Shown: piece by piece, positions 46,135 through 56,176 of the stretch
Position numbering within the stretch: the stretch's first letter is position 1
Layout: each line of letters starts with the position of its first letter
Position numbers and translations under genes: made by a program
Source of the DNA: Neptunomonas sp.
GTDB taxonomy: Bacteria; Pseudomonadota; Gammaproteobacteria; Pseudomonadales; Balneatricaceae
Length of the DNA stretch: 64,000 nucleotides
Assembly: GCF_016744175.1 (NCBI RefSeq)
Contig: NZ_JADGEV010000017.1
Location: 18,614-82,613, forward strand
Direction of reading: 5' to 3'
The notes under the pieces: model-generated
What the model was told of the DNA's origin: nothing
The model's input: only the letters and a program-made list of their open reading frames with translations
The model's database searches: none

Positions 46135-47397
46135 GTGTTAGCACTATTAAAAGTGAAGGGTTTTATAGCATTTATAGGTGTCGCTTTTATAAATGCTTTC
46201 ATTGATCTTGGCCATAAAATCACAATTCAAAATACGTTGTTTAAGTCCTATGATGGATCTGAACAGATTATTCTTACGGCTATTATCAATAGCTTGATTT
46301 TACTACCTTTTATTCTTCTGTTATCACCGGCGGGCTTCATAAGTGACCGCTTTTCGAAGCCTCTAGTAATGCGCTGGTCCGCACGTATAGCAATAATTAT
46401 TACGCTAATTATTACGCTAAGCTATTATCAAGGTTGGTTTGAATTAGCGTTTGCTATGACGTTATTTCTAGCCCTTCAAAGTGCGCTGTATTCACCGGCT
46501 AAGTATGGTTTTATTCGTGATTTAGTGGGCACGAATAATCTCTCCAAAGGTAATGCTTGGATACAATCAGCGACAATGGTAGCCATTTTGTCAGGTATTG
46601 TCGTTTTTTCGTTACTTTTCGAAATGTTATTGGCCGATTTGTTTATCACCGGTAAAGACCCCGCCATTGTTCTTCAGCATATAGCGCCATTAGGCTGGGT
46701 TTTAGTATTAGCTTCAACAGTGGAAGCTTTATTAGCCCAGCGTCTTCCCGTCGAAGATAGTACTAAACCGTCACTCCCGTTTGATTGGTTAGCTTATCGC
46801 CGTGCGGCTTTATTACAGCGCAATTTGAAACTCATTGGCGCGGATAAAGTGATACTCCACTGTGTTCTAGGGATATCAGTATTTTGGACCATTAGCCAAG
46901 TAATGCTTGCAGTATTTCCTTCTTTTGCTGAGGTCGCGCTTGCAGAGAAAAATACCTTTGTCATTCAAGGCGCTATGGCCTTAGCGGGTGTTGGTATTAT
47001 GTTGGGTTCATTCTTGGTTGGGCGATGGTCAAAGGGATCCATTAATAGAGGATTGATTCCGTTAGGTGCTGCGGGCGTCACAATAGGGGTGTTTAGTCTT
47101 CCTTTTGTCGGCTCTCTCACGTGGGCGAGTGCTGCATTTTTTCTGATAGGGCTGAGTGGTGCTCTTATGACTATCCCATTAAATGCGTTGATTCAATATC
47201 AAGCCTCTGAAGATAATATAGGTAGGGTGTTAGCTGGGAGTAACTTTATCCAAAATATCTCGATGCTTTGTGGGTTGATCCTGACAGTTATCTTTTCATT
47301 GTTACAGCTTGATGAAACATGGTTGTTGCATGGTATTGGTGCACTTGCATTGTTTGGGGCTTTGCAGACAATATTCATGAAGGGTAACGCCGCGTAA
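46135..47397 (+). CDS. lplT: Lysophospholipid transporter LplT (MFS)
   Basis: A 420-residue major facilitator protein with about twelve membrane segments, resembling LplT, which flips lysophosphatidylethanolamine to the cytoplasmic face for reacylation. Similarity is best in LALQSALYSPAKYGFIRDLV and GALMTIPLNALIQYQASEDN. Translation starts at GTG 46135 with AGGAG six bases upstream. Unlike E. coli, no aas acyltransferase gene follows, so its partner enzyme must be elsewhere. Confidence 0.88.
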   Translation: MLALLKVKGFIAFIGVAFINAFIDLGHKITIQNTLFKSYDGSEQIILTAIINSLILLPFILLLSPAGFISDRFSKPLVMRWSARIAIIITLIITLSYYQGWFELAFAMTLFLALQSALYSPAKYGFIRDLVGTNNLSKGNAWIQSATMVAILSGIVVFSLLFEMLLADLFITGKDPAIVLQHIAPLGWVLVLASTVEALLAQRLPVEDSTKPSLPFDWLAYRRAALLQRNLKLIGADKVILHCVLGISVFWTISQVMLAVFPSFAEVALAEKNTFVIQGAMALAGVGIMLGSFLVGRWSKGSINRGLIPLGAAGVTIGVFSLPFVGSLTWASAAFFLIGLSGALMTIPLNALIQYQASEDNIGRVLAGSNFIQNISMLCGLILTVIFSLLQLDETWLLHGIGALALFGALQTIFMKGNAA

Positions 47398-47592
47398 TCA
47401 TTGCTCGACGTAAACCGGACAGTCTTGTTATGTTAGCAAAGCTGCATAACTCATATCGTAGAAAACCTAAGTATTAGTTTGTTGTTAGTGTGACCCCTTG
47501 TAGACCATTGGCAATTTTATAAAATCTATGCATAATAACCAACTATATTACTGGGTTATTGGCGGTCTTGCCGTCATCAAGTGGAGAACAAA

Positions 47593-48432
47593 ATGCAAGC
47601 ACCCGCAAAAGCCTCAGGTTTGCCAGGGGTTAAATACGTTATTGCTATAGCGTCCGGAAAAGGTGGCGTTGGTAAATCAACAACGACTGCAAACCTAGCC
47701 TTGGCCTTGATGGCAGAAGGTCAAAATGTTGGTGTATTGGATGCGGATATTTATGGTCCAAGTCAGGGGATGATGCTTGGCATTCCTTCCGGAACCCGGC
47801 CTCAGCCAGCGGGTGAAAATGCTATGAAACCCGTCTCTATACATGGGCTGCAGGCTATGTCGATTAGCTTACTTATCGATGAAAATACGCCTATGGTGTG
47901 GCGCGGGCCAATGGCGAGTGGCGCGCTTCAGCAGTTGATAACACAAACGCAATGGGAAAATCTTGATTACCTATTGATAGACATGCCGCCGGGAACTGGA
48001 GATATTCAGCTCACGCTTTCGCAAAAAGTTGCTGTAGATGGGGCTGTTGTTGTTACAACACCTCAAGATATTGCGTTACTTGATGCCAAGAAAGGAATAG
48101 AAATGTTCAATAAAGTGGATATTCCTGTTTTAGGTGTTGTTGAAAATATGAGTACTCATATTTGTAGTGAGTGTGGGCATGAGGAGCATATTTTTGGTGC
48201 GGGAGGCGGGCAGCGTATAGCCCGTGACTATGACACTGAACTTTTAGGTGCTTTGCCACTAACGCTGGAGATTTGTGCGCAGGCTGATTCTGGTACACCG
48301 ACTGTTGCTGCTGAGCCTGAGAGTGCTGTTTCTCTTATCTATCGTGATATTGCAAAAAAATTAATGCTGAAGGTACAGCAGCAAGCCAGTACGGCCCCTG
48401 CAATGCCGCAAATAAATATAGTTGATGACTAA
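47593..48432 (+). CDS. apbC: Iron-sulfur cluster carrier ATPase Mrp/ApbC
   Basis: A 279-residue P-loop ATPase that carries Fe-S clusters to apoproteins. Walker A is SGKGGVGKSTT (residues 21-31), Walker B-like DYLLIDMPPGTGDIQ, and the cluster-binding pair is CSEC in NMSTHICSECGHEEHIFG. The N-terminal DUF59 domain of E. coli Mrp is absent. I start at the ATG at 47593, six bases after GGAG; the upstream GTG lies inside that site. Its conserved neighbour here is dcd, which follows a terminator. Confidence 0.94.
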   Translation: MQAPAKASGLPGVKYVIAIASGKGGVGKSTTTANLALALMAEGQNVGVLDADIYGPSQGMMLGIPSGTRPQPAGENAMKPVSIHGLQAMSISLLIDENTPMVWRGPMASGALQQLITQTQWENLDYLLIDMPPGTGDIQLTLSQKVAVDGAVVVTTPQDIALLDAKKGIEMFNKVDIPVLGVVENMSTHICSECGHEEHIFGAGGGQRIARDYDTELLGALPLTLEICAQADSGTPTVAAEPESAVSLIYRDIAKKLMLKVQQQASTAPAMPQINIVDD

Positions 48433-48459
48433 TTCATTAGGTTATTGCTAAATGAAACT

Positions 48460-48496
48460 AAACCGCACTTCCCTCAGAAAAATGCGGTTTTTTTTT
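48460..48496 (+). terminator. Terminator between mrp and dcd
   Basis: AAACCGCA / TGCGGTTT with a 15-base loop and a nine-T tail, 27 bases after the mrp stop. Confidence 0.85.
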
Positions 48497-48548
48497 CTAA
48501 AAAACACTATAATTGCGTGCTTTTAATTTTTAGTTTGCGGAAGGTGTA

Positions 48549-49115
48549 ATGGGCATTAAGTCAGATAGCTGGATTCGTCGTATGGCGCAGGATCACGGAA
48601 TGATTTCACCGTTTGAGTCTAACCAAGTTCGTTCGACTGAAAATGGACCTATTGTCTCTTACGGAACCTCAAGCTATGGTTATGATGTTCGTTGTGCGAG
48701 TGAGTTTAAAGTCTTCACAAATATAAACTCTACCATTGTTGATCCAAAAGACTTTGATGATGGCAGCTTTGTTGATGTGACATCAGATATTTGTATTATC
48801 CCGCCAAACTCTTTTGCGTTGGCGCGTACGGTTGAATACTTCAAGATCCCTCGTGATGTACTAACTATATGCTTAGGTAAGAGCACTTATGCTCGTTGTG
48901 GCATCATAGTGAATGTAACTCCTCTAGAGCCAGAATGGGAAGGTCACGTTACACTTGAGTTTTCTAACACTACTCCACTTCCTGCAAAAATTTATGCGCA
49001 TGAAGGCGTAGCTCAAATGTTATTTCTTGGTGCAGATGAAGTATGTGAAACATCTTACCGTGATCGTAACGGTAAATATCAGGGCCAGACTGGCGTAGTA
49101 GTGCCACGTACCTAA
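48549..49115 (+). CDS. dcd: dCTP deaminase
   Basis: Deaminates dCTP to dUTP, feeding thymidylate synthesis. At 188 residues it is slightly shorter than E. coli Dcd. The trimeric dUTPase-fold signatures are present: [36 protein letters not shown], and the catalytic-glutamate strand [15 protein letters not shown]. The next gene overlaps its stop by one base (TAATG), so the two are co-transcribed. Confidence 0.96.
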   Translation: MGIKSDSWIRRMAQDHGMISPFESNQVRSTENGPIVSYGTSSYGYDVRCASEFKVFTNINSTIVDPKDFDDGSFVDVTSDICIIPPNSFALARTVEYFKIPRDVLTICLGKSTYARCGIIVNVTPLEPEWEGHVTLEFSNTTPLPAKIYAHEGVAQMLFLGADEVCETSYRDRNGKYQGQTGVVVPRT

Positions 49116-49759
49116 TGATGCAGCAAGACAATCAAAGAATTCAAGATTTCTGGCAACAGCTAGAGCTGACGATTGACCAATTGTTGAGTAGTCGACAAGA
49201 CAATCAATTTGATGCGGATACTCTGCTGTCGGATTATCGTGATACATTACAAAAAATCGATGAGAACCTAACATTCCATTTTGAACGAGATGAGGATGAT
49301 GGGCCTGTCGAAATGATATTTGGCTGTGACGGTTATCCTGAGTCTATTCATTCAGTTTTGAGTCTAGTTGGCGCAGCTCCAGATTTGAGTGGTATACGGT
49401 TTACGGCGTTTAATCATCGTTATGACCCTATTCCGAACTATATTAATGTGGCAGACGAAGTGTGTGAGTTGTCTGACTATTGGTACTCCCTGCATTCCAT
49501 CGAGAATAAGCTACACCTATCAATTTATATGCATGATGTGTCTTTTGTACTAGATTTTGACCCCAGAGTTGAAGCAGTCATGATCTTTTTGGATGCGTTA
49601 ATTGGTGAGTATGAGCTTATGACACGGGTGTGGTCATTAGACTGGTTAGAGTTACCGATTGAGCCAGTAGATTTTCATCTTAAGCCGTTGTCTGGTCTTC
49701 GAGAAGGATTTGATCAGCTTAAGCATGCAGCTACGCCGATCGGTATTACTGTCCACTGA
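49115..49759 (+). CDS. Uncharacterised protein coupled to dcd
   Basis: A 214-residue acidic soluble protein that I do not recognise. It has a helical N-terminal third (residues 5-55) followed by alternating strands and helices with a distinctive FHFERDEDDGPVEMIFGCDG segment and FTAFNHRYDPIPNYINV. No signal peptide or membrane helix. Its start overlaps the dcd stop by one base, implying coupled translation. A role in nucleotide metabolism is only suggested by context. Confidence 0.75.
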   Translation: MMQQDNQRIQDFWQQLELTIDQLLSSRQDNQFDADTLLSDYRDTLQKIDENLTFHFERDEDDGPVEMIFGCDGYPESIHSVLSLVGAAPDLSGIRFTAFNHRYDPIPNYINVADEVCELSDYWYSLHSIENKLHLSIYMHDVSFVLDFDPRVEAVMIFLDALIGEYELMTRVWSLDWLELPIEPVDFHLKPLSGLREGFDQLKHAATPIGITVH

Positions 49760-49870
49760 TGTTTCTATAGCCCACGCTACAAATACAGGTATAGAGAAAG
49801 CCACGCTAAACTTTATTGCGCTGTTGTGCTTCAATGGTGAAATGCGCGTTTATTATTCTGAGAAACCTAC

Positions 49871-50671
49871 ATGAGTGAGATACTGAACGATATTCTTGAG
49901 GATGTTCGAAAAGAATATCTACAACGAATGAATGCTAATCATCGTGTTCAGCCTTTTTTGACGGCAGAAATACTCTGTCATGAAAAACTGTATCTGGAAA
50001 CAGACTTGCTAGCGCAAATTGTTGAAGAAGACCCAACTTTATTGGCAACGCGTGCAAGCGATTTAATTGCTGACACTAAAGAAAGAGATAACCCAGCGGT
50101 TGGGGCGATTATCAGTAGCAATATTGTAATGGCTGCTTTAGAAAGCCTGCTTGCTTTAGCTGTTGAGAATAAGTGGTTAGATGTCGATGCTGAAGGCCAT
50201 ATTTTAGTTGAGGAGGCTGAGCTGAACCCACATCGTGAGTATCCAGTATTAGCCGATTATAGCCAGTCGGTTGCAGCTACAAAAAACTTGACTAAAAAAG
50301 GTGCGAGCCGATTAAGTCTGTTGTTGCAGGCAGCAGAAAGTGAATTTATGGAGCTACTAGAAAGTGAAGTGCATGATGCATATCAGTTAGCACTTCAGGT
50401 TTCAGGTAATTATGCTATTTTTGCACCTGAAGATATTGCTCCTTTAGTTGCTGAGAACCCACTGCTTTTGGGGTTAAGGCCGGATGATATGGTTGATGAA
50501 GAATTGTTTGAAGGTGACCCGCCTGCGGGAATTATTATTAGCGGGCATCTAACTCATATTTTACTAGATCAGCTACTTGGGTTGGCAGAGAATAAAGGAG
50601 CTTTAGCACGAGACGGTGCGGGACATATTATTTTGCCGGAAGGTGACGATGATAACCCCGTAATTCATTAA
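49871..50671 (+). CDS. Uncharacterised protein with internal duplication
   Basis: A 266-residue acidic soluble protein with no recognised family. It consists of two related halves: residues about 42-114 (LLAQIVEEDPTLLATRASDL ... PAVGAIISSNIVMAALESLL ... GHILVEE) and about 183-258 (DIAPLVAENPLLLGLRPDDM ... PAGIIISGHLTHILLDQLLG ... GHIILPE). Each half looks like two or three helices ending in a beta hairpin. No catalytic motif, signal or membrane segment is seen. It follows an uncharacterised gene by 111 bases and is ended by a strong terminator. Confidence 0.78.
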   Translation: MSEILNDILEDVRKEYLQRMNANHRVQPFLTAEILCHEKLYLETDLLAQIVEEDPTLLATRASDLIADTKERDNPAVGAIISSNIVMAALESLLALAVENKWLDVDAEGHILVEEAELNPHREYPVLADYSQSVAATKNLTKKGASRLSLLLQAAESEFMELLESEVHDAYQLALQVSGNYAIFAPEDIAPLVAENPLLLGLRPDDMVDEELFEGDPPAGIIISGHLTHILLDQLLGLAENKGALARDGAGHIILPEGDDDNPVIH

Positions 50672-50692
50672 TGATTGCTTCCTTCATTACAT

Positions 50693-50720
50693 AAAAAAGC
50701 CCGGAAATCCGGGCTTTTTT
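50693..50720. terminator. Bidirectional terminator between convergent genes
   Basis: AAAAAAGCCCGG / CCGGGCTTTTTT with a four-base loop, shared by the unknown gene on + and the tolC-like gene on -. Confidence 0.93.
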
Positions 50721-50731
50721 GTGGGTAAATA

Positions 50732-52030
50732 TTAGTCTTCTATAACTAACCAGTGATCTAAGCCTGTAAGGTCTTCAGGATTGAGTGTTCCTACTTGCTG
50801 CTTAAATGTGAATAAGTTTAAAACGTAATCAAATCTAGCATTAGCATAATCTCTTTTTGCAGTGTAAAGCGCTTGTTCTGCTGCTAATACATCAACAACG
50901 TTACGTGTCCCAACTGAAAAGCCTTCACTGGTTGCATCAAGGGCCGCTTGGCTGGATACAATGCTTTGCTGGCGCGCATATACGCTTTGTACATTTGTTT
51001 TGACGTTACGCAGCAGGCTTCGAGTAGATTGCTTAACGCCTCTAGCCGTATCGTCAAATGTTTGAGTTGATGCGTCTAGTTGTGCATAAGCCTGACGTGA
51101 TCGTGAGCTGGTTGCCCCACCTTGGTATAGCGGTAGGCTAAAGGTCAAGCCAACAACACGCCCTGAGTTCCAATCATTACTATTGGCGGTTCCTTTATCG
51201 CGATCGTAAGTCGCATTCAAATCGACAGTCGGATAGTGGCCTGCTTTTGCAATTTGTGCATTCCTCCTGCTCACCTCAATATCTGCTTTCACTACCTGTA
51301 GACCGATATTGCCTGAGAGGGCTTTATTTAACCACTTCTCTGGATTTGAAGGTGTTAATTCTTGAATAGGGTACTCTTCGCTAAGGAGATCTGTTCTCGT
51401 AATACTTTCACCCGTTAAGCGCTCAATGGCTTCATAGCTATTGTCCAGAGCACCTTCTGCTTCAATCAAGTTTACACGGGCGTTATCGTAGGATGCTTGT
51501 GCTTCATGCACATCGGTAATGGCAATAAGGCCTACTTCAAATTGTGCATTTACCTGATCCAATCTGCGTTTGATGGCGCGTTCTTGTGATTCAGCTGTTT
51601 CCAAATTACTTTTTGCACGCAGAACATTGAGGTATGTTTCTACTGTTTGGAGGATAAGGCTTTGTTGAGCAAGGTCGAAACGTAACTGTGCTTGATCATC
51701 AAGTGTTTTTCCTTGCTGATACGTAAACCATCTAGAGGCAGAAAACACGGGTTGAACCAAGCTGACTGTGTAGCCATGGTTGTTAAAAGAGGCTAAATCA
51801 GAGTCCGTATAGCTGGTGTTAGCTGATGCGTTAATATTAGGCAATAATCCCGCCTTGGCTTGAGGGAGGGCTTCTTTATTTGCACGAAAAGTGGCTTCTG
51901 CTACTTTCAGCTGTGCGTCATTGTTTAGGGCTTTTAGATAGATATCTTCTAGAGCACCTGCGCTTGCAACGGTTGAGCTGCAAATGCTTGCAATTATAGC
52001 TGCACGAATGGCATGTGAGACAAATTTCAT
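50732..52030 (-). CDS. TolC family outer-membrane efflux channel
   Basis: A 432-residue outer-membrane channel with a signal peptide (cleavage about residue 24, VASAGA). It shows two OEP repeats rich in coiled-coil heptads, with the typical TolC phrases AGLLPNINASANTSYTDSD and GLTFSLPLYQGGATSSRSRQ, and VGTRNVVDVLAAEQALYTAK near the C-terminus. It is the third structural gene of the RND operon, 11 bases after the pump, and provides the exit duct for the complex. Confidence 0.94.
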   Translation of the reverse strand: MKFVSHAIRAAIIASICSSTVASAGALEDIYLKALNNDAQLKVAEATFRANKEALPQAKAGLLPNINASANTSYTDSDLASFNNHGYTVSLVQPVFSASRWFTYQQGKTLDDQAQLRFDLAQQSLILQTVETYLNVLRAKSNLETAESQERAIKRRLDQVNAQFEVGLIAITDVHEAQASYDNARVNLIEAEGALDNSYEAIERLTGESITRTDLLSEEYPIQELTPSNPEKWLNKALSGNIGLQVVKADIEVSRRNAQIAKAGHYPTVDLNATYDRDKGTANSNDWNSGRVVGLTFSLPLYQGGATSSRSRQAYAQLDASTQTFDDTARGVKQSTRSLLRNVKTNVQSVYARQQSIVSSQAALDATSEGFSVGTRNVVDVLAAEQALYTAKRDYANARFDYVLNLFTFKQQVGTLNPEDLTGLDHWLVIED

Positions 52031-52041
52031 TGAGCTAATCC

Positions 52042-55000
52042 TTACTGTATCGTTTCTGCGTATGCTTGTTCAGTTGTGTTTTCTTTGCGTTTACCTAAGA
52101 AGCTGTAAACAGTCGGTATAACAAATAGTGTCATTAAAGTACCAAATAACATGCCCCCGACAATAACCCAGCCAATTTGTTGGCGCGATTCAGCGCCTGC
52201 GCCAACGGCCCATGCTAACGGTAATGCCCCTAAAACAGTAGCGCCGGTTGTCATTAGGATAGGGCGTAAACGTAATGTGGCCGCTTCCATTATGGCTTCT
52301 CTTACATCGTGACCCTGCTCTTGAAGCTGGTTCGCAAATTCAACGATCAGAATACCATGTTTAGCGATCAAACCTATCAAAGTTATGAGGCCTATCTGGC
52401 TATATATGCTCATACTTCCTCCTGTGTAATAAAGGGCAAAGAGAGCACCGAATATAGCCGGAGGGACAGATAGCAAAATAATGAACGGGTTTTTGAAACT
52501 TTCAAACTGAGCAGCCATAACAAGAAAAATAAACGTTAGGGCGAGTATGAACGTCATTTGTAAGCTGTTGCTTGAATCTTTGAACTCTCGAGACTGCCCT
52601 CCAAAATCTTTTGACGCCTCTGGAGCAACCTCTTGTAACGTTGCTTCTAGAAACTCTAGAGCTTCGCCAATGCTAAAGCCGGGCGCAAGCATGGCCTGAA
52701 GTTTAACCGCTTTAACTTTATCAAAGTGGTTTAATTCACGAGGTGCAACAGTTTCTGTCACTTTGGTCAGGTTAGACATTTGAATCATGTCGCCTCGATC
52801 ACTGCGTACATAAAGGTTGGAAAGGTCGGCAGGGTTATTACGCTGCTGTTTTTCAACCTGGACAATAACATCATACTGGTCGCCGTCTTTTTTGAAGCGA
52901 GTGACGTCACGCCCAGCGATATAGCTTTCTAGTGTGCGGCCTATACGTTCAATCGGGACACCTATCTCAGATGCTTTATTTCGGTCAATATCAATATGCA
53001 GCTCGGGTTTGTTGAGCTTCAGGTCTGTATCTGGCTGAACAAACATAGGGCTTTGATAGACCTTGGCAAGTAAGTTGTCTGTAATTGCCTTTAGCTCGTC
53101 ATAAGTCCCATTGGACTTGATGATAAACTCAACAGGACGAGAGATAATGCTTTGCCCCAGCGAAGGTAAATTCATAGCAAATGACATGTTGCCAGTAACG
53201 CCGCCATACAGCTTGGGTGTGAGCTCTGCTGCAATATCCTGTTGTTTTCTATCACGCTCGCCCCACGGTTTCAGGCCGAGAAATGCAAGCGAGTTCGTTT
53301 CTGAAGGAAAGCCGACAACGGTAAAATAGCGATTGTGCTCTGGAACCGTCGATATGATGCCTTCGACAGCTTTAGAGTATCTATTGACATAATCGACAGA
53401 TGAGCCATCTGGGTTGATAGAAAAGGACATAATAGTGCCCCGATCTTCTACCGGAGCGAGCTCCTTTGGTAACAAGTCGTAGTAATACCAAGCACCAGAA
53501 GTGCTGGCTACCATGATTAACACAGCTAAGAAGCCATTGCGTAAAAGCTTGCTCAAAAGGGCTTGATAACCGTTAGTAATACCATTGAGAAAGCGTTCAA
53601 CAATATTAAATATGAACGAATGCTTCTTCTCATGCTTGAGCATTTTAGAGCCCATCATGGGAGAGAGTGTTAAGGCAATAAACCCTGATATCAGAACGGC
53701 TCCTGCCAAAGTGAGAGCGAACTCAGTAAATAGCTTACCCGTTCTTCCGGGGGTTAATGCCACAGGCACATATACAGCGACTAATGTTAATGTTGTTGCA
53801 ATAACTGCAAATCCCACTTCTCTGCTGCCAACAAATGCAGCTTTAACGGGGGACATTCCGTTTTCTACATGGCGAAAGATGTTCTCCAGCATAACAATGG
53901 CATCATCCACCACCAGCCCAATGGCTAACACCATGGCAAGAAGAGTGAGTGTGTTGATTGAATAATCCAACACATACATAACAGCAAATGCACCGACTAA
54001 TGAGAGTGGAATAGTCACCACGGGGATTAACGTAGCTCTCATGTTTCTTAAAAAGAAAAAGATAACAATGACAACTAAAATGCCTGCTTCAATGAGTGTT
54101 GTAAAAACTGAGTCAATTGATGCTTGGATAAAAATTGAAGAATCATAAGCAACATTCACTTCCATACCTTCAGGTAGGATCTGTTTGATGCGCTCCATTT
54201 CAACTTTGACGCCGTTTGATACATCCAGGGGGTTTGCCGTAGACTGCTTTACGATACCCATGGCTACGGCATTTTTACCTTTATAGCGGCCAATAATTCG
54301 TTCTGATTCAGGCGCAATCTCTACCTGCGCTACGTCTTTTATGCGAATAGGGTAGTTAGCATCGTTTCTAACAATAACCTGCTCAAACTGCTCGATTGTA
54401 TTGAGATCGCTGTTAGTCAGGACACTAAATTCTCGTTCAGCACTTTCAACTCTACCTGCAGGCACTTCAATGTTTTGTGCGCGTAGTGCAGACTCAACAT
54501 CAACGGGTGTCATGCTATAGGATGTTAGTCGATCGGGATCAAGCCAAATACGCATAGAGTAACGGCGCTCACCAGCAATTTGGATGCTGGCAACCCCTGG
54601 CACTGTTTGCAAAGGGTCTTTAACGCGTTTGTCAGCAAAAGAAGAGACTTCCATTGGTGTATGACGGTCAGATGAGAAAGCAAGCCAGATAATAGGCTGC
54701 GCATCTGCTTCAGATTTGGCGACAATAGGTTCGTCTATATCATCCGGTAAATCACCACGAACTCGGCCAACTCGGTCGCGAACGTCACTTGCTGCGGCAT
54801 CCGGATCACGGTCAAGTTTAAAGTTAATAGTGATCTGGCTTTTTTGTGAACGGCTAATCGATGTCATGAAGTCGATTCCCTCAATGCCTGATAGAGAGTC
54901 TTCTATAATTTGTGTGACTTGTGTTTCAATAATGGATGCGCTGGCACCGGAATAGTTGGTTTCTACGGTGATTACCGGCACATCAATTTTGGGGTACTCA

Positions 55001-55104
55001 CGTACGGTGAGCCTGTCATAAGAGATGATGCCGACTAAAAGCAACATCAGGCTCATAACGGTTGCGAGCACTGGGCGTTTTATACTGATATCTGATAAAA
55101 CCAT
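52042..55104 (-). CDS. RND multidrug efflux pump (HAE1 family)
   Basis: A 1020-residue proton-driven inner-membrane pump with twelve expected membrane segments and two large periplasmic loops. Proton-relay aspartates sit in helix 4 (AIGLVVDDAIVMLENI). It starts MVLSDISIKRPVLATVMSLM and has the usual signature G-pattern in LRLRPILMTTGATVLGALPL. Substrates are not predictable, but the family exports dyes, drugs and detergents. It lies between the adaptor (6 bases) and TolC-like (11 bases) genes. Confidence 0.95.
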   Translation of the reverse strand: MVLSDISIKRPVLATVMSLMLLLVGIISYDRLTVREYPKIDVPVITVETNYSGASASIIETQVTQIIEDSLSGIEGIDFMTSISRSQKSQITINFKLDRDPDAAASDVRDRVGRVRGDLPDDIDEPIVAKSEADAQPIIWLAFSSDRHTPMEVSSFADKRVKDPLQTVPGVASIQIAGERRYSMRIWLDPDRLTSYSMTPVDVESALRAQNIEVPAGRVESAEREFSVLTNSDLNTIEQFEQVIVRNDANYPIRIKDVAQVEIAPESERIIGRYKGKNAVAMGIVKQSTANPLDVSNGVKVEMERIKQILPEGMEVNVAYDSSIFIQASIDSVFTTLIEAGILVVIVIFFFLRNMRATLIPVVTIPLSLVGAFAVMYVLDYSINTLTLLAMVLAIGLVVDDAIVMLENIFRHVENGMSPVKAAFVGSREVGFAVIATTLTLVAVYVPVALTPGRTGKLFTEFALTLAGAVLISGFIALTLSPMMGSKMLKHEKKHSFIFNIVERFLNGITNGYQALLSKLLRNGFLAVLIMVASTSGAWYYYDLLPKELAPVEDRGTIMSFSINPDGSSVDYVNRYSKAVEGIISTVPEHNRYFTVVGFPSETNSLAFLGLKPWGERDRKQQDIAAELTPKLYGGVTGNMSFAMNLPSLGQSIISRPVEFIIKSNGTYDELKAITDNLLAKVYQSPMFVQPDTDLKLNKPELHIDIDRNKASEIGVPIERIGRTLESYIAGRDVTRFKKDGDQYDVIVQVEKQQRNNPADLSNLYVRSDRGDMIQMSNLTKVTETVAPRELNHFDKVKAVKLQAMLAPGFSIGEALEFLEATLQEVAPEASKDFGGQSREFKDSSNSLQMTFILALTFIFLVMAAQFESFKNPFIILLSVPPAIFGALFALYYTGGSMSIYSQIGLITLIGLIAKHGILIVEFANQLQEQGHDVREAIMEAATLRLRPILMTTGATVLGALPLAWAVGAGAESRQQIGWVIVGGMLFGTLMTLFVIPTVYSFLGKRKENTTEQAYAETIQ

Positions 55105-55110
55105 GAGTGC

Positions 55111-56172
55111 TTAGCCTTCTTGCTTAGGTGTATTCAGGGGTTGTGGGAAAATTGGTGTAATTGGCATGCCCGGGCGTAGTTTTAAGTGTCCGGCAGTGAC
55201 AATGACATCTTGAGCATTCAATCCGTTTAGTATTTGTACTTGGTCGCCTTGGCGTAATCCCAGTGTTACAGGAACCATAGCTACACTGTTATTTTTGTCC
55301 ATACGCATGACTAGAAAAGCACCATTGTTTGGGATGATCGCTTCTTCAGGAACCAATAAGGCGTTGTCATTAGCGCCTATTAAGACGTTAATTTTGCTGA
55401 ACAACCCTGGACGCAATTGTCCAGATTGATTGTCAACGATGGCTTTGATTCTTATGCTATGGCTGCGAGCATCTGCGACCGGTGAAATAGCGTAAACCTC
55501 GCCGTTAAACGTTGCTTGTGGATACGCTGCTACATTGAGAGAGACAGATTGCCCAGTTTTGATCTGGCTAAGAGTAGTTTCTGGAAGGCTAAACTCAACC
55601 TTCATTTTGCTAAGATCAGCCAGTTCTACTAAATCTTGCCCAGTTGTTACGTAGTCTCCAGAACTTACATTTCGCAGCCCGATCACGCCATCAAATGGCG
55701 CTTTGATAGTCATTTTTTTAAGCAGGGTTCTCGCCACTTCTAGTTGAGCTTCGTCGACACGTAATTGGGCGAAGGTTGTGTCTTTATCGGTGACTGATCC
55801 AACACGTTTCTTAAGAAGTTTTTCTGCACGTTTATATTCATTAAGGCTAAGGCTAACGCGGGCTTTAGCTTGGGCCACTTCGGCACGGTATGAATCTGCA
55901 TTGAGCTGAAATAAAGTCTCACCAAGCTTTATCTGATGACTTTCTTTGAACATTATTTTAGTGATAAGGCCGCTTTGCTCGGGGCGAATAACTACGCTTT
56001 CCCAGGCTTCTAATGTTCCAACTGCCTTGAGTTCATGGCGTATTGTTTCGGGAACTATTTTTACAACCTCCGCGGGTAATCCACCCGGTTTATCCGCCGA
56101 ATTTGCTAACATAGGTACTGTTGAAATCAGTATGAATGTGGTGATAAGCCACTGTTTTTTATGATTAAACAT
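55111..56172 (-). CDS. RND efflux periplasmic adaptor (membrane fusion protein)
   Basis: A 353-residue adaptor linking the pump to the outer-membrane channel. A signal peptide (residues 1-25) is followed by a barrel-sandwich (lipoyl-like) hybrid domain with VGTLEAWESVVIRPEQSG, an alpha-hairpin, and beta-barrel domains. The conserved strand IKAPFDGVIGLRNVSSGDYV is clear. I start at the ATG at 56172, seven bases after GGAAAG. Another ATG five codons upstream overlaps the tetR stop and has no ribosome site. Confidence 0.93.
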   Translation of the reverse strand: MFNHKKQWLITTFILISTVPMLANSADKPGGLPAEVVKIVPETIRHELKAVGTLEAWESVVIRPEQSGLITKIMFKESHQIKLGETLFQLNADSYRAEVAQAKARVSLSLNEYKRAEKLLKKRVGSVTDKDTTFAQLRVDEAQLEVARTLLKKMTIKAPFDGVIGLRNVSSGDYVTTGQDLVELADLSKMKVEFSLPETTLSQIKTGQSVSLNVAAYPQATFNGEVYAISPVADARSHSIRIKAIVDNQSGQLRPGLFSKINVLIGANDNALLVPEEAIIPNNGAFLVMRMDKNNSVAMVPVTLGLRQGDQVQILNGLNAQDVIVTAGHLKLRPGMPITPIFPQPLNTPKQEG

Positions 56173-56176
56173 ATGT

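Noticed and set aside
53585..53965. 126-codon plus-strand frame opposite the RND pump gene
   Set aside because: Antisense shadow of a highly conserved transporter gene.
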